The notes beneath the pieces were generated by a model. It searched no databases, was not told the DNA's origin, and saw nothing but the letters and a program-made list of their open reading frames with translations. Of a DNA stretch of 64,000 nucleotides, positions 28,533 to 38,400 are shown piece after piece. Position 1 is the first letter of the stretch. Each line of letters opens with the position of its first letter. The stretch comes from JALZAI01 sp038207565 (lineage in GTDB: Bacteria > Actinomycetota > Actinomycetes > Mycobacteriales > Jatrophihabitantaceae): the NCBI GenBank assembly GCA_038207565.1, contig JBBQZQ010000001.1, forward strand, positions 186,001 through 250,000, read 5' to 3'. The position numbers and the translations under genes were made by a program.

Positions 28533-29225
28533 GTGGAATTCCCGTCTCCGGCGCCGCGGCGAGTCAGCAAGCCGAGCTGGCTGGATCTGAGGCTGGTGCT
28601 GGGGGTCGTGCTGGTGATCGCATCCGTGCTGATCGGCGCGAAGCTCATCGCCAACGCAAGGCACACGATCAAGGAGGTTGCCGTCACGCGCAGCCTCGCC
28701 GCCGGCACGACGCTGCGGGCCGACGACGTGGCGCTCGTCGATGTGCAGCTGCCGGGCTCGGGAGACGGAGCGTATGTCGGCGACGAGTCCGACGCCGTCG
28801 GCATGGTGCTCAGCCGTCCGCTGGGCAAGGGTGAGCTGGTTCCGGCGGCCGCGCTGGGCGTGCCGCGGCCGCGAACGACGGTGAGCGTCCCGTTCGCCGC
28901 CGACGCCGCGCCCCGGCTCGCGCGGGGCCAGCGGATCGTGGTCTGGCTGTCGACCGTGTCCTGCCCGTCGCTGGTGTTGCTGCCCGACGTGACGGTGCAG
29001 GACGTGCGTACCGGGGGCGACGGGACGTTCTCCTCGGCTGGGGCGGGCCAGGACGTCGTCCTCAGCGTCGAGGCGATCCTCGCCGACCGGGTGGTACGCG
29101 CCCTCGCCCTGAGCGACGCCACCATCCGCGCCGGAGTCCTCACCGGGACCCCCCCCGTGGCGGACTCCGGCGAGCTGGCTGCGCTGGACACGTGCGGGTC
29201 GCCCGCACCGTCGCGGTCGCCGTGA
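28533..29225 (+). CDS. SAF-domain membrane protein (CpaB/RcpC-like)
   Basis: 230 residues. A short cytoplasmic N-terminus and one TM segment (about 20-42, LRLVLGVVLVIASVLIGAKL) are followed by a SAF domain (VAVTRSLAAGTTLRADDVALVDV, then VGMVLSRPLGKGELVPAAAL), as in CpaB/RcpC pilus-assembly proteins. It is followed seven bases later by a CpaE-like gene, so the two form an operon. No CpaF/TadA ATPase, prepilin or TadBC genes are in the window; this orphan pair recurs in actinobacteria and its role is unclear. Confidence 0.8.
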   Translation: MEFPSPAPRRVSKPSWLDLRLVLGVVLVIASVLIGAKLIANARHTIKEVAVTRSLAAGTTLRADDVALVDVQLPGSGDGAYVGDESDAVGMVLSRPLGKGELVPAAALGVPRPRTTVSVPFAADAAPRLARGQRIVVWLSTVSCPSLVLLPDVTVQDVRTGGDGTFSSAGAGQDVVLSVEAILADRVVRALALSDATIRAGVLTGTPPVADSGELAALDTCGSPAPSRSP

Positions 29226-29232
29226 GTGCACC

Positions 29233-30528
29233 ATGAAGCTGCCGGTCCTGATCGCGGCAGGGGGAGCCGGCTGGGAAGCCGGGCTGCTGGCCGCTCTGGA
29301 ACGCGGACCCTCCGCCGTCACGGTTGCGCGCCGGTGCGTCGACGTGGTCGATCTGCTCGCGGTTGCCGCGTCCGGCCAGGGCAGGGCGGCGCTGGTGTCC
29401 GCATCGCTGCGTCGCCTCGACGCCGACGCCGTGGATCGGCTCATCGCAGCAGACGTCGCGCCCGTCGGAGTCGTCCCCCGGGGCGACGTCGCCTCCGAGG
29501 AGCGCCTGCATGCTCTGGGCATCGAGCATCTCGTGCCCGAGGATGCCGCCCCCGAGGTGGTGGCCGCGGTGCTGCTCGAGGCGGCGGCGGCCGCCCACCG
29601 TGCCGACACGGGCGCGCGCACGACCCGGATGTTCGGCAACCCCGCGACGTCCATGCCCATCCCGCCCGGCGGCGGGCCACCGACATCGGACGAGGCTCCG
29701 TCGCGCCATGGTTCGGTCGTGGCTGTCTGGGGTCCGACGGGCGCGCCCGGACGTACGACCGTCGCGATCACCCTGGCCGACGAGATCGCTCGGCTCGGTG
29801 CGCCCGGCCTCCTCGTCGACGCCGACGTCTACGGCGGTACTGTCGCGGCCCACCTCGGTCTGCTCGACGAGTCTCCGGGCCTCGCGGCCGCCTGCCGGCA
29901 GGCCTCGTCCAGACGCCTGGACGCAGCCGCTCTCGCCGGCCTGTGCTGGCAGCTGAGCCCCGCGTTGCGGGTGCTCACCGGGGTGCCGATCGCCGCGCGC
30001 TGGCCGGAGCTCCGTCCGCCCGCCGTCGGCTCGGTACTCGCGGCCGCCCGCGCCGTGGCGGACGTGACCGTTGTCGACTGCGGGTTCTGCCTCGAGAGCG
30101 ACGAGGAGTTGTCCTTTGACACGCTGGCGCCGCGGCGCAACGGCGCCACCCTGGCCGTTCTGGACGAGGCCGATGTCGTGCTCGTGGTCGGTGCCGCCGA
30201 CCCGATCGGGATGCAACGACTGGTCCGCGCTGTCCTCGACCTGCGCGACGCCGAGGTCACCGGGTCGCCGTGGGTGGTGCTGAACAAGGTGCGTCGCGGC
30301 GTGGTGCCCGGTGATCCGGGCGCAGAACTGTCCGCGGCGCTGCTGCAGTTCGTCGGACTCGTGCCTGCCGCCCTGCTGCCCTATGACCGTGACGCCCTGG
30401 ACGCCGCGCTCGCGACGGGGCGCTCGCTCGGGGAGGAACGTCCCTCCAGCCCGTTGCGCAAGGGGGTGCAGCAACTGGCGGCGAACCTGACCGGACGGCC
30501 GGTTTCTCCAGGTCGTCGCCGTCGCTAG
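29233..30528 (+). CDS. CpaE/MinD-like ParA-family protein with an altered P-loop
   Basis: 431 residues. The N-terminal about 120 residues resemble a receiver-like domain of CpaE proteins. From residue 160 a SIMIBI-class NTPase domain follows: P-loop GPTGAPGRTT (167-176), LLVDADVYGGTVAAHLGL, VTVVDCGFCLE and VVLNKVRRG. The P-loop has Arg where the catalytic Lys (GKT/S) is expected, and the deviant Walker signature lysine is absent, so ATP binding or hydrolysis may be weakened. It was probably co-transcribed with the SAF gene. A role in localising an envelope machine is inferred from CpaE only. Confidence 0.8.
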   Translation: MKLPVLIAAGGAGWEAGLLAALERGPSAVTVARRCVDVVDLLAVAASGQGRAALVSASLRRLDADAVDRLIAADVAPVGVVPRGDVASEERLHALGIEHLVPEDAAPEVVAAVLLEAAAAAHRADTGARTTRMFGNPATSMPIPPGGGPPTSDEAPSRHGSVVAVWGPTGAPGRTTVAITLADEIARLGAPGLLVDADVYGGTVAAHLGLLDESPGLAAACRQASSRRLDAAALAGLCWQLSPALRVLTGVPIAARWPELRPPAVGSVLAAARAVADVTVVDCGFCLESDEELSFDTLAPRRNGATLAVLDEADVVLVVGAADPIGMQRLVRAVLDLRDAEVTGSPWVVLNKVRRGVVPGDPGAELSAALLQFVGLVPAALLPYDRDALDAALATGRSLGEERPSSPLRKGVQQLAANLTGRPVSPGRRRR

Positions 30529-30598
30529 GCGGGTTGGCCAGGCGTTGTGGGAACCCTTCTGTGACAATAAGAGGTCGTCGTCCGGAGGTGCCACCCCA

Positions 30599-32056
30599 AT
30601 GAATGAACGTCTGTCATCGACGGACGTTGCGTTCTTCCGCCTAGAGGAGCGCAGCACCCCGCAGCACGTCGGCGGCCTTGCTGTGTTCGAGGCACCCCCT
30701 GGCGGGTTCGATTACGATCGCCTGCTCGGCCTGCTCGAGGAGCGCATCTCACTGGTGCCACGGTTCCGGCACAAGATCCGTTCGGTGCCCTTCGGGATCG
30801 CGCACCCGGTGTGGACCGACGATCCGGCCTTCGACATCACCTACCACGTGCGCCGCTCCGCCCTGCCGCCGCCCGGCAGCGAGCAGGCGCTGCTGGAGTT
30901 CTGCGGACGCGTCCAATCACGCCTGCTCGATCGCAGCCGCCCGCTCTGGGAGATGTACCTCGTTGAGGGTCTGGCCGGCGGCCGGGTGGCGATCGTCACC
31001 AAGACGCACCACTCGATGGTCGACGGCGCGGGAGCGGTCGACATCGGCCAGGTGTTGCTCGACGCCACACCTCAGCCCCGGCGCACCGTTGCGACGTTGT
31101 GGATGCCCGATCCCGAGCTGACCCGCGCGCACCTGGTCGGCGACGCGCTGCTCGGATTGGCCCGGCGGCCGGCCGCGCTGGCCGAGGCAGTAGGGCGGTC
31201 GCTGGGAGACCTCGGTGCCAGTGTCTCCCGGGTCACCGACGCGGCAGGCACGGTTGCCGGTGCGGTCACCGGGGCATTGCACGTCACCCACCCGTCGCCG
31301 TTCTCCGCAGGACCGGGCGAGCACCGCCGGATCGCCGTCGCCCGTGCCGATCTCGAGGACTTCCGCCGGGTGCGCAACGGCCTCGGCGGCACCGTGAACG
31401 ATGCGATCCTGGCAACCGTCACCGGCGCGCTGCGCAGCTGGCTGCTCTCGCGCGGCGAGGCGCTGCGCCGCCCCACAGTGGTGCGCGCCCTGGTGCCGGT
31501 CGGCGTCGCAAGTGATTCCCGCGACGGCGAGGTCACCGGCCTGCTCGTGGATCTGGCTGTTGGCGAACCGGATCCGCTCACCCGGCTGGCCCGGGTCCAG
31601 GACGCGATGGCGTCGCAGATGCCTCGTCGCGGATCGGACAGACGGCCGGTTGGCGCCGACGTCCTCGCGTCCTTGAGCGGGTTCGCGCCGCCGACGCTGC
31701 ACTCGCTCGGTGCGCGGGCTGCACACGGGTTGACCCGGCGTGGTTATGCCCTGGCGATCACCAACGTGCCGGGGCCGCAGTACGCGATGTATGCGGCCGG
31801 CGCACGTCTGAGCGAGATGTTCCCGTTTCTGCCGCTGAGCAAGGGGCAGGCGTTGTCGGTGGCGACGACGTCCTACGACGGTGGCGTGTACTTCGGCATC
31901 ACCGGTGACCGCGATGCGATGCCGGACCTCGCCGAGATCGGTGCCTACCTCGGCAGCGCCCTCGCCGAGTTGGTCGAACTGGGGAGTGCAGACCTCGCGG
32001 CCGCCGCTTTCGTCGGGCGCTCCCCGAGCGCGCATCGGCGGCAGGAGAGCCCATGA
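30599..32056 (+). CDS. Wax ester synthase / diacylglycerol acyltransferase (WS/DGAT)
   Basis: 485 residues from ATG 30599 with a GGAGGTG site. The acyltransferase motif HHSMVDG (137-143) is intact, and the family ends PLWEMYLVEGL, GGTVNDAILATVTGALR and ITNVPGPQYAMYAAGA are present. These enzymes join fatty acyl-CoA to diacylglycerol or long alcohols, making storage triacylglycerol or wax esters. The stop overlaps a patatin gene (ATGA), suggesting synthesis and hydrolysis of neutral lipid in one operon. Substrate preference is unknown. Confidence 0.93.
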   Translation: MNERLSSTDVAFFRLEERSTPQHVGGLAVFEAPPGGFDYDRLLGLLEERISLVPRFRHKIRSVPFGIAHPVWTDDPAFDITYHVRRSALPPPGSEQALLEFCGRVQSRLLDRSRPLWEMYLVEGLAGGRVAIVTKTHHSMVDGAGAVDIGQVLLDATPQPRRTVATLWMPDPELTRAHLVGDALLGLARRPAALAEAVGRSLGDLGASVSRVTDAAGTVAGAVTGALHVTHPSPFSAGPGEHRRIAVARADLEDFRRVRNGLGGTVNDAILATVTGALRSWLLSRGEALRRPTVVRALVPVGVASDSRDGEVTGLLVDLAVGEPDPLTRLARVQDAMASQMPRRGSDRRPVGADVLASLSGFAPPTLHSLGARAAHGLTRRGYALAITNVPGPQYAMYAAGARLSEMFPFLPLSKGQALSVATTSYDGGVYFGITGDRDAMPDLAEIGAYLGSALAELVELGSADLAAAAFVGRSPSAHRRQESP

Positions 32057-33156
32057 CGGCTGTCGACGGACCCCGCCGCGCGATCGTCCTCGGCGGCGGC
32101 GGTGTGCTCGGGTTCGCCTGGATGCTCGGCGCGCTGGCGGCGCTCGAGGGCGAGGCCGATGTCGATGCGCGCGACGTGGACCTGACGGTGGGCACGTCGG
32201 CGGGCTCGGTCGCGGCTGCGCTGCTGGGGTGCGGGCTCGCGGTCGACGTGATCGCACGCCACCATCAGGGCATCCCGGCACCGGAGGACCCGTCGCTGAT
32301 CTTCGAGTACCGGTCGGTGACGGGCGACGCAATGCCGCCGCGACCCGGCTGGCGACCGGCCTCGCCGCGGCTGGCGGTCGGCGGAATGCGGCACCCGCGC
32401 CGGGTGTCGCCCCTGGTCGCGCTCACCGGGCTGCTGCCCGCGGGGCGGGGAACGCTGCGGCCGGTGCGCGACCTGGTCGCCGGCGTTGCCGCCGCCACCG
32501 GCGTTTGCGCCGCCACCGGCGCGGAGTCGTCCTGGCCACAACGGCCCCGGCCCTGGATCGTCGCCGTGGACTACACGACCGGGCGCAGGATCGTGTTCGG
32601 TCGACAAGAGCTGGCTGCCGGCCCCGACGGCCGACCGCGTGACGTCCGGCGGGCGAGCCTGGCCGATGCGGTCCACGCGTCATGCTCGATCCCCGGTTGG
32701 TACCCGCCGGTCGAGATCGACGGTGTGCCCTACATCGACGGCGGTGCGGTGTCGAACGCGTCTGTCGACCTGTTGCGACACATCCCGCTCGACGAGGCCT
32801 ACATCTTCGCGCCGATGGCATCGCTGGAACCCGACCGCCCGCGGTCCACGATGGCTCGCCTCGAACGGCGGATTCGGCGCTCGGTCACCCGGCGGATCGT
32901 CGCTGACGCGGCGGCGTTGCGCTCAGCCGGTGTCCGGGTGTGCCTGGTGACGCCCGGCCCCGCCGACCTGGCGGCGATGGGCCACAACCTGATGAATCCG
33001 GACCGGCGCGCCGACGTGTTCGAAAGCGCGCGAGAAACGGCGACCGCCCAGATCGGCCAACAGCTCGCCGCCGACCGCGGATGGGGACGTCGCGGCGCCG
33101 GCAACGCTGCCGCAGCGGTGCCGGGCGGTGCCGGCCGCTCGGGCGGGTCGGCATGA
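32053..33156 (+). CDS. Patatin-like phospholipase (RssA-like)
   Basis: 367 residues. The oxyanion hole is GGGGVLGFAW, the nucleophile elbow GTSAGS (Ser49), and the dyad Asp in IDGGAVSNAS. The central part carries a Pro/Arg-rich insert relative to short patatins. It is expected to hydrolyse acyl esters of phospholipid or stored lipid. It overlaps the WS/DGAT stop upstream and the next gene's start downstream by four bases, so all three are probably one transcript. Confidence 0.9.
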   Translation: MTAVDGPRRAIVLGGGGVLGFAWMLGALAALEGEADVDARDVDLTVGTSAGSVAAALLGCGLAVDVIARHHQGIPAPEDPSLIFEYRSVTGDAMPPRPGWRPASPRLAVGGMRHPRRVSPLVALTGLLPAGRGTLRPVRDLVAGVAAATGVCAATGAESSWPQRPRPWIVAVDYTTGRRIVFGRQELAAGPDGRPRDVRRASLADAVHASCSIPGWYPPVEIDGVPYIDGGAVSNASVDLLRHIPLDEAYIFAPMASLEPDRPRSTMARLERRIRRSVTRRIVADAAALRSAGVRVCLVTPGPADLAAMGHNLMNPDRRADVFESARETATAQIGQQLAADRGWGRRGAGNAAAAVPGGAGRSGGSA

Positions 33157-33650
33157 GGGTGTACCTCCCGGCCACGTCTAGCGTGCTGCGCGAGCTCGCC
33201 GGTTCGCGCGAGTTGGCCGCACCGCTCACGGCGTTCGCGGTCACCCCGGGACTGCGGGAGTGGTACGTCGACGACGAGGCCGAGGAACTCGAGTACGCAG
33301 CTCTGCTCGAAGCCGCGCGCGCATCCCTGGTGCTGCTGGATGCCGACGATTCCGCCGTGCGGCGACGGGTCGTCATCGCACTGGACGCGCCCGAGACCGC
33401 GGTGTCGGTGCGTGACGACCTCGATCGCGGTGTCGTCCGCCTCGACGAGCCGGTCGGGCTCGCGCAGGTTGCGTCGGTGCATGTGGACGACGCCGAGGCC
33501 GAACAGGCCGTGGCTGCTGCCGCTACCTCGATGATCGCCGGCGATCTGGGTGACGAGCGCTCCGCAGCCGCCGTCGACGACGCGGAGGGATTCGAACTCT
33601 CCTGGTACGCCACCCAGGAGATCGACACCCTCCTCGCCGCGTTGAACTGA
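33153..33650 (+). CDS. DUF6912 family protein
   Basis: 165 residues, starting MRVYLPATSSVLRELAGS and containing LREWYVDDEAEELEYAALLEAARASLVLL, the actinobacterial DUF6912 pattern. It is acidic overall and predicted soluble. The ATG overlaps the patatin stop. Function is unknown; genomic association with lipid acyltransferases may not be meaningful. Confidence 0.7.
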   Translation: MRVYLPATSSVLRELAGSRELAAPLTAFAVTPGLREWYVDDEAEELEYAALLEAARASLVLLDADDSAVRRRVVIALDAPETAVSVRDDLDRGVVRLDEPVGLAQVASVHVDDAEAEQAVAAAATSMIAGDLGDERSAAAVDDAEGFELSWYATQEIDTLLAALN

Positions 33651-33748
33651 TCGCACGTGCACCGAGCTGACCGCTGGTGTGCGGCGCTGACCGCTCGGTG
33701 CGCGGAACCGTTCGCGAAGCCGCCCCGCTGGGGTGTGGCGCGAGGTGG

Positions 33749-33754
33749 CACCAT
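33749..33754 (+). promoter_or_regulatory. Possible -10 element for pruA
   Basis: CACCAT, 6 nt, then ATG 33761. Confidence 0.3.
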
Positions 33755-33760
33755 CGGGGA

Positions 33761-35386
33761 ATGGACGCCATCACCCATCCGCCGGCCCCGTTCAACGAAA
33801 CGATCCGTTCCTACGCCCCGGGCAGCGCCGAACGAGAGACCCTTGTCGCCGCGCTCGACGAAATGGCCGCCGCGCCCGTCGAATTGACGATGACCGTCGG
33901 CGGTGTGCAGCGCATGGCGGCCGGCGACCGGATCCGGGTCGTCGCGCCGCACCAGCACAAGCTGCTGCTCGGCGAGAGTGCTCAGGCGAGCGCGACCGAC
34001 GTGCAGAACGCGGTGAGTGCGGCGCTGGAGGCGGCGCCGGCGTGGCGTGAACTGCCTTTCGACGAGCGGGCCGCAGTCTTCCTGCGCGCAGCTGATCTGC
34101 TCTCCAGCACGTGGCGCGACCGGCTCAACGCCGCGACCATGCTGGGCCAGTCCAAGACCGTTCACCAGGCCGAGATCGACGCAGCGTGCGAACTGGCCGA
34201 CTTCCTGCGCTACAACGTGCACTTCGCGCGCTCGATCCTCGAGGAGCAGCCCGCGAGTTCGGCCGGGGTCTGGAACCGGCTGGAGTATCGCCCACTCGAA
34301 GGATTCGTGCTCGCGATCACGCCGTTCAACTTCACCGCGATCGCCGGGAACCTGCCCTCGGCGCCGGCGCTGCTCGGCAATGTCGTGATCTGGAAGCCCT
34401 CGCCCACCCAACAACTCGCGGCGCACCACACCATGCGCCTGTTCGAAGCCGCCGGGCTGCCGCCGGGCGTCATCAATCTTGTGACCGGCGACGGGGCAGC
34501 CGTCAGCGAGGTCGCGCTGCACCATCGCGCGCTCGCAGGGATCCACTTCACCGGTTCGACGGCCACGTTCCAGCATCTCTGGCAGAGCGTCGCGGCCGAC
34601 ATCACGGCGTATGCGGGTTATCCGAGACTCGTCGGCGAGACCGGTGGCAAGGACTTCGTGGTGGCCCACCCGTCGGCGGACCCGGCGTCGCTGGTTACCG
34701 GCCTCGTCCGCGGCGCGTTCGAATACCAGGGCCAGAAGTGTTCGGCCGCGTCGCGCGCGTACGTGCCGCGGTCGCTCTGGCGGGCTGGTGTACGCGACGA
34801 GCTGGTCGCCGTCACCGAGTCGCTCACCTACGGCGACGTCGCCGATTTCAGCAACTTCGGTGGCGCCGTGATCGACGCGCGCGCGTTCGAGCGCCTGTCC
34901 GAGGCGATCCGACGGGCGTCGGCGACGACGGCGTCGGTGCTGGCGGGCGGCTCGTGCGACGACAGCGTGGGCTATTTCGTTCGGCCTACGGTCATCGAAT
35001 CCGACGACCCGACTGACGAGATTTTCCGCCACGAGTACTTCGGGCCGCTGCTCGCCGTGCATGTCTACGACGACGCTGCGTGGCTCGACACACTCGCGCA
35101 GCTCGAGTCGGGGTCGCCCTATGCGCTGACGGGGGCGGTGTTCGCCCGCGACCGCACGGCGATCAACGAGGCGTCGCAGGTCCTGCGCTTCGCAGCGGGC
35201 AACTTTTACGTCAACGACAAGCCTACGGGAGCGGTCGTCGGCCAGCAGCCGTTCGGCGGAGCCCGCGCATCGGGCACCAATGACAAGGCCGGGTCGCCGT
35301 GGAACCTGATGCGCTGGCTCTCGCCGCGCGCGATAAAGGAAACCTTCGCAGCGCCGACCGACCACCGGTACCCGCACATGGGTTGA
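33761..35386 (+). CDS. pruA: L-glutamate gamma-semialdehyde (1-pyrroline-5-carboxylate) dehydrogenase
   Basis: 541 residues, ALDH4 family. It oxidises P5C/glutamate semialdehyde to glutamate with NAD+ in proline degradation. The visible general base is Glu293 (GETGGKDF) and the nucleophile Cys327 (GQKCSAASR). NNAVSAAL-type and ITPFNFTAIAGNLPSAPALLGN segments and the C-terminal QQPFGGARASGTNDKAG are typical of the family. Proline dehydrogenase, often adjacent, is not visible. It converges with the FtsK-type ATPase gene with 20 bp between stops. Confidence 0.93.
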   Translation: MDAITHPPAPFNETIRSYAPGSAERETLVAALDEMAAAPVELTMTVGGVQRMAAGDRIRVVAPHQHKLLLGESAQASATDVQNAVSAALEAAPAWRELPFDERAAVFLRAADLLSSTWRDRLNAATMLGQSKTVHQAEIDAACELADFLRYNVHFARSILEEQPASSAGVWNRLEYRPLEGFVLAITPFNFTAIAGNLPSAPALLGNVVIWKPSPTQQLAAHHTMRLFEAAGLPPGVINLVTGDGAAVSEVALHHRALAGIHFTGSTATFQHLWQSVAADITAYAGYPRLVGETGGKDFVVAHPSADPASLVTGLVRGAFEYQGQKCSAASRAYVPRSLWRAGVRDELVAVTESLTYGDVADFSNFGGAVIDARAFERLSEAIRRASATTASVLAGGSCDDSVGYFVRPTVIESDDPTDEIFRHEYFGPLLAVHVYDDAAWLDTLAQLESGSPYALTGAVFARDRTAINEASQVLRFAAGNFYVNDKPTGAVVGQQPFGGARASGTNDKAGSPWNLMRWLSPRAIKETFAAPTDHRYPHMG

Positions 35387-35406
35387 CCGCACGCCGCACC
35401 ACCCGC

Positions 35407-38400
35407 TCATGGCAACGCCAGCTGGATCGCGAGCGGCCCGGCAGCGAACTGCGCGCCCCACGCCGGGTCGCCGACCAGCATTGCGCGACCGGGCGGCGCA
35501 GCGTGCCGGGTACGGGGCAGGCGCACCCCGAGCAGGTCACCGTCGACAGAAGTCGGTTGCAACAACACGCCGCACTGGTTGCGGCGCAGGTCTGCAGCAA
35601 TGCCGCGGAAGGTCACCGCGAGATCAGCGCTTCGACCCGCGACGACGACAGCGAGGTCAGGACGGTCGGTTCGGGCCCATTCGGCGAGGCGGTCACCGGA
35701 CGGCGTGTCGGCGAACGCCTCGCTGTCGTCCACGACGAGCAGCGTTCGCTCGTCGGGTGGGTTTGCGGCGATGCTCCGGTCACCCGGCGTGAGCACGTCG
35801 ATACCGAACTCGGTCGCCATCGCGCGCAGTGGCGAGCGGGCGGGCGCGGCAACGAGCACCTTCACCGTGGCTCGGTGGGCCTGGGTCACGAGGGACTGCA
35901 GCACGGTGGACCGCCCCGAGCGAGGCGCCCCGGCGACGAGGATGCGCGCTGAGCCGGCGAACAGGTCCACCCGGATCACGTCCCCACAGCCTCCACCCAC
36001 GCCGAGCGTCCACCTACCCGGGGCCGTGCCGAGGTCGTTCAGGCTCACCCGCGCGGGCAAGGAGCGAACCCGCATCGGGTTGCCCCGCGGCGCGTCGCGC
36101 CAGAGGTCGGCACAGTGCCGCACCGCCTCGAGGTGTCCTTCCGGCGTCGCGGCGGGCCCGGGAACGGCGAGCTGGACCTCAGCGCCGTCCGGCAGGCGCA
36201 CCGCTCGCCCCGGCCGTGGTTCGCTGCGGAGGTCGGGCTGCGCCAACCCCGCAAGCGCCCAGTCGCCCGGGTCGGATAGCGGCAGCAGCACGCGGACCGC
36301 GAAGTGCCCGGCGACTCGGGGCGCAAGTGTGGCGCGCCCCCCGCTCACCGCTACCGTGACGCCGGCGGACGGTCCGTCGCGCAGCAACGCCAGCATTCGC
36401 TCGACCGGCTGCCCACCGTCGTACTCGGTCGCGTCGTCGACGAACTGCTCCCACCCGTCCACGAGCAACAAGCGCACCCCGTGATCGCTGGTGGGGCGCG
36501 AGCGGTGCCTTGCAATGTCGCTGCACAGTCGCTGCAGCAGCACGTCCACCGCGCTCAGGTCGTCGACCACGCTCGCGACCGACCCGGTGTGCGGCAATTG
36601 TTCGAGCGTGGCAAGGGCGCCACCTGCCCGGTCGATGCCGTAGAGCTCGAGTTCCTGGGGCGCGAGCTTGCAGGCTGCCGCGAGGGCGAGCGAGAACAAG
36701 CCTGTCGTGCGGCCGGACCGCGGTCCGCCGGTGAGCAGCACCGATTGCCCAGCCGTGAGGTCGATCTCGAACGGGGCCCGGCGCTGCTCGTCGGGCAGGT
36801 CGACCAGTCCGAGCGACACAGCGCTGCGGCGGGCGTTCCCGCCCGTCCACCGCAGGCTGTCGGCTATGACGAACTCGGGCAGCGGCGGCAGCCAGGGGCG
36901 GCGCACCGGCTGGTACCCGCCCCCCGCGGCGGCGTCGACGACAGCGTTCACCAGCAGTTCAAGCTCGCTCGGCGCGTCTGATGGGGCGTTCGGCGGGGGC
37001 AGTGAACGCCATGGCCCGAGTGGCGCCACAGTCACGCCGTCCTTCGCCGTGGGCTGTATCGGTCCGGCAACCCGGGCGACCTGCGTCGCGACGATGGCGC
37101 TTCCAAGACGGACGAGGGCACGGCCGGCAAACCGGCGGTCGATAGCTGCGGCATCCGGCGAATCGAGCACATCGAGCGAATCGGCCGGATCGGTGACCCG
37201 CAGCGCTATACGCAGTGCGGTGTTCGCCCGGATGTCCTTCGAAACCACGCCGGCCGGACGCTGCGTTGCCAGGACCAGATGTATTCCCAGCGACCGGCCG
37301 CGCTGGGCCACGGCGACAACCCCGTCGACGAAGGTGGGCAAGTCCGCGGCCAGGGTCGCGAACTCGTCTATCACGATTACAAGCCTCGCGAGTGGTTCGG
37401 CGGGTGCGCGCTCCCGGTACGCAGCGAGATCACCAACGCCCAGGTCAGCGAACAGCCGCTCCCGACGACGAAGCTCAGCGCGCAGGGACGTCAGCGCCCG
37501 ACGGGTAAGGCCGTCGTCGAGGTCGGTGACGACGCCGCAACTGTGCGGCAGTCGCTCGCAGTCGGCAAAGCCGGCACCGCCCTTGTAGTCGACGAGGACG
37601 AAATTGATCTCATTCGGAGGATGCGCCAGAGCCAGTCCCAGAACGAGCGTCTGCAGCAGTTCGGACTTGCCGGCGCCGGTCGTGCCCGCGACGAGGGCGT
37701 GCGGGCCGTCGCGCTCGAGGTCAACGACCACAGGGCCGTCGACGCCGATGCCGAGCACCGTGTCGGCACGGGCGTTGCTGCGACGCCACCGGTTCAGTAC
37801 CTCCGTCCCGTCCATACCCCTGTCGCTGATCAGCTGGGTCAGGCGGCACTGCTCCGGCAGTGCCGAACCCGGGTCGGTCGCGGCGTCGACGAACGCAGCC
37901 ACCGACCGCGCGACGCGGTCGGCCCAGTTCGCGTCGACCTGATCCGGGACCGAAGTGCGCGCCGAGCTACCCTCGCGCAGCAGCAGCCGCGCGCCCGTGT
38001 CGCCCCCCAGTACAGCGACGGCTCGGCACCCGGCGGGTAGGCCGGTCTCGCGGTCGTCCACACACACCGCGGTCACCCCGACGGCTGGCCCGGTTTCGAG
38101 CACGCCTGCCAGTAACGGCAGCTCGCCCAGTTCACCGACTCGGTCGACGAGCAGGATGAGCCGGTTCGGGGGCGCCGCCCCCGAACCCGCTCGGCTTGCG
38201 ATCATGTCGCTGATGTCGGCGCACAGACGCTCGCGTTCACCTGCAGTAGTCGCTACCCGTCCCCGCAGATGCGGGACCCACCGCAGCCACGCCCAGGACG
38301 TCGCGGCCCCGTCGGAAAGCAGGAGCGCAACTTCGACATCGGCGGGGGAGGTTTGCACGACCAGCTGGGCAAACAGCCAGCGAGCAAGGTCGAGGCCGGC

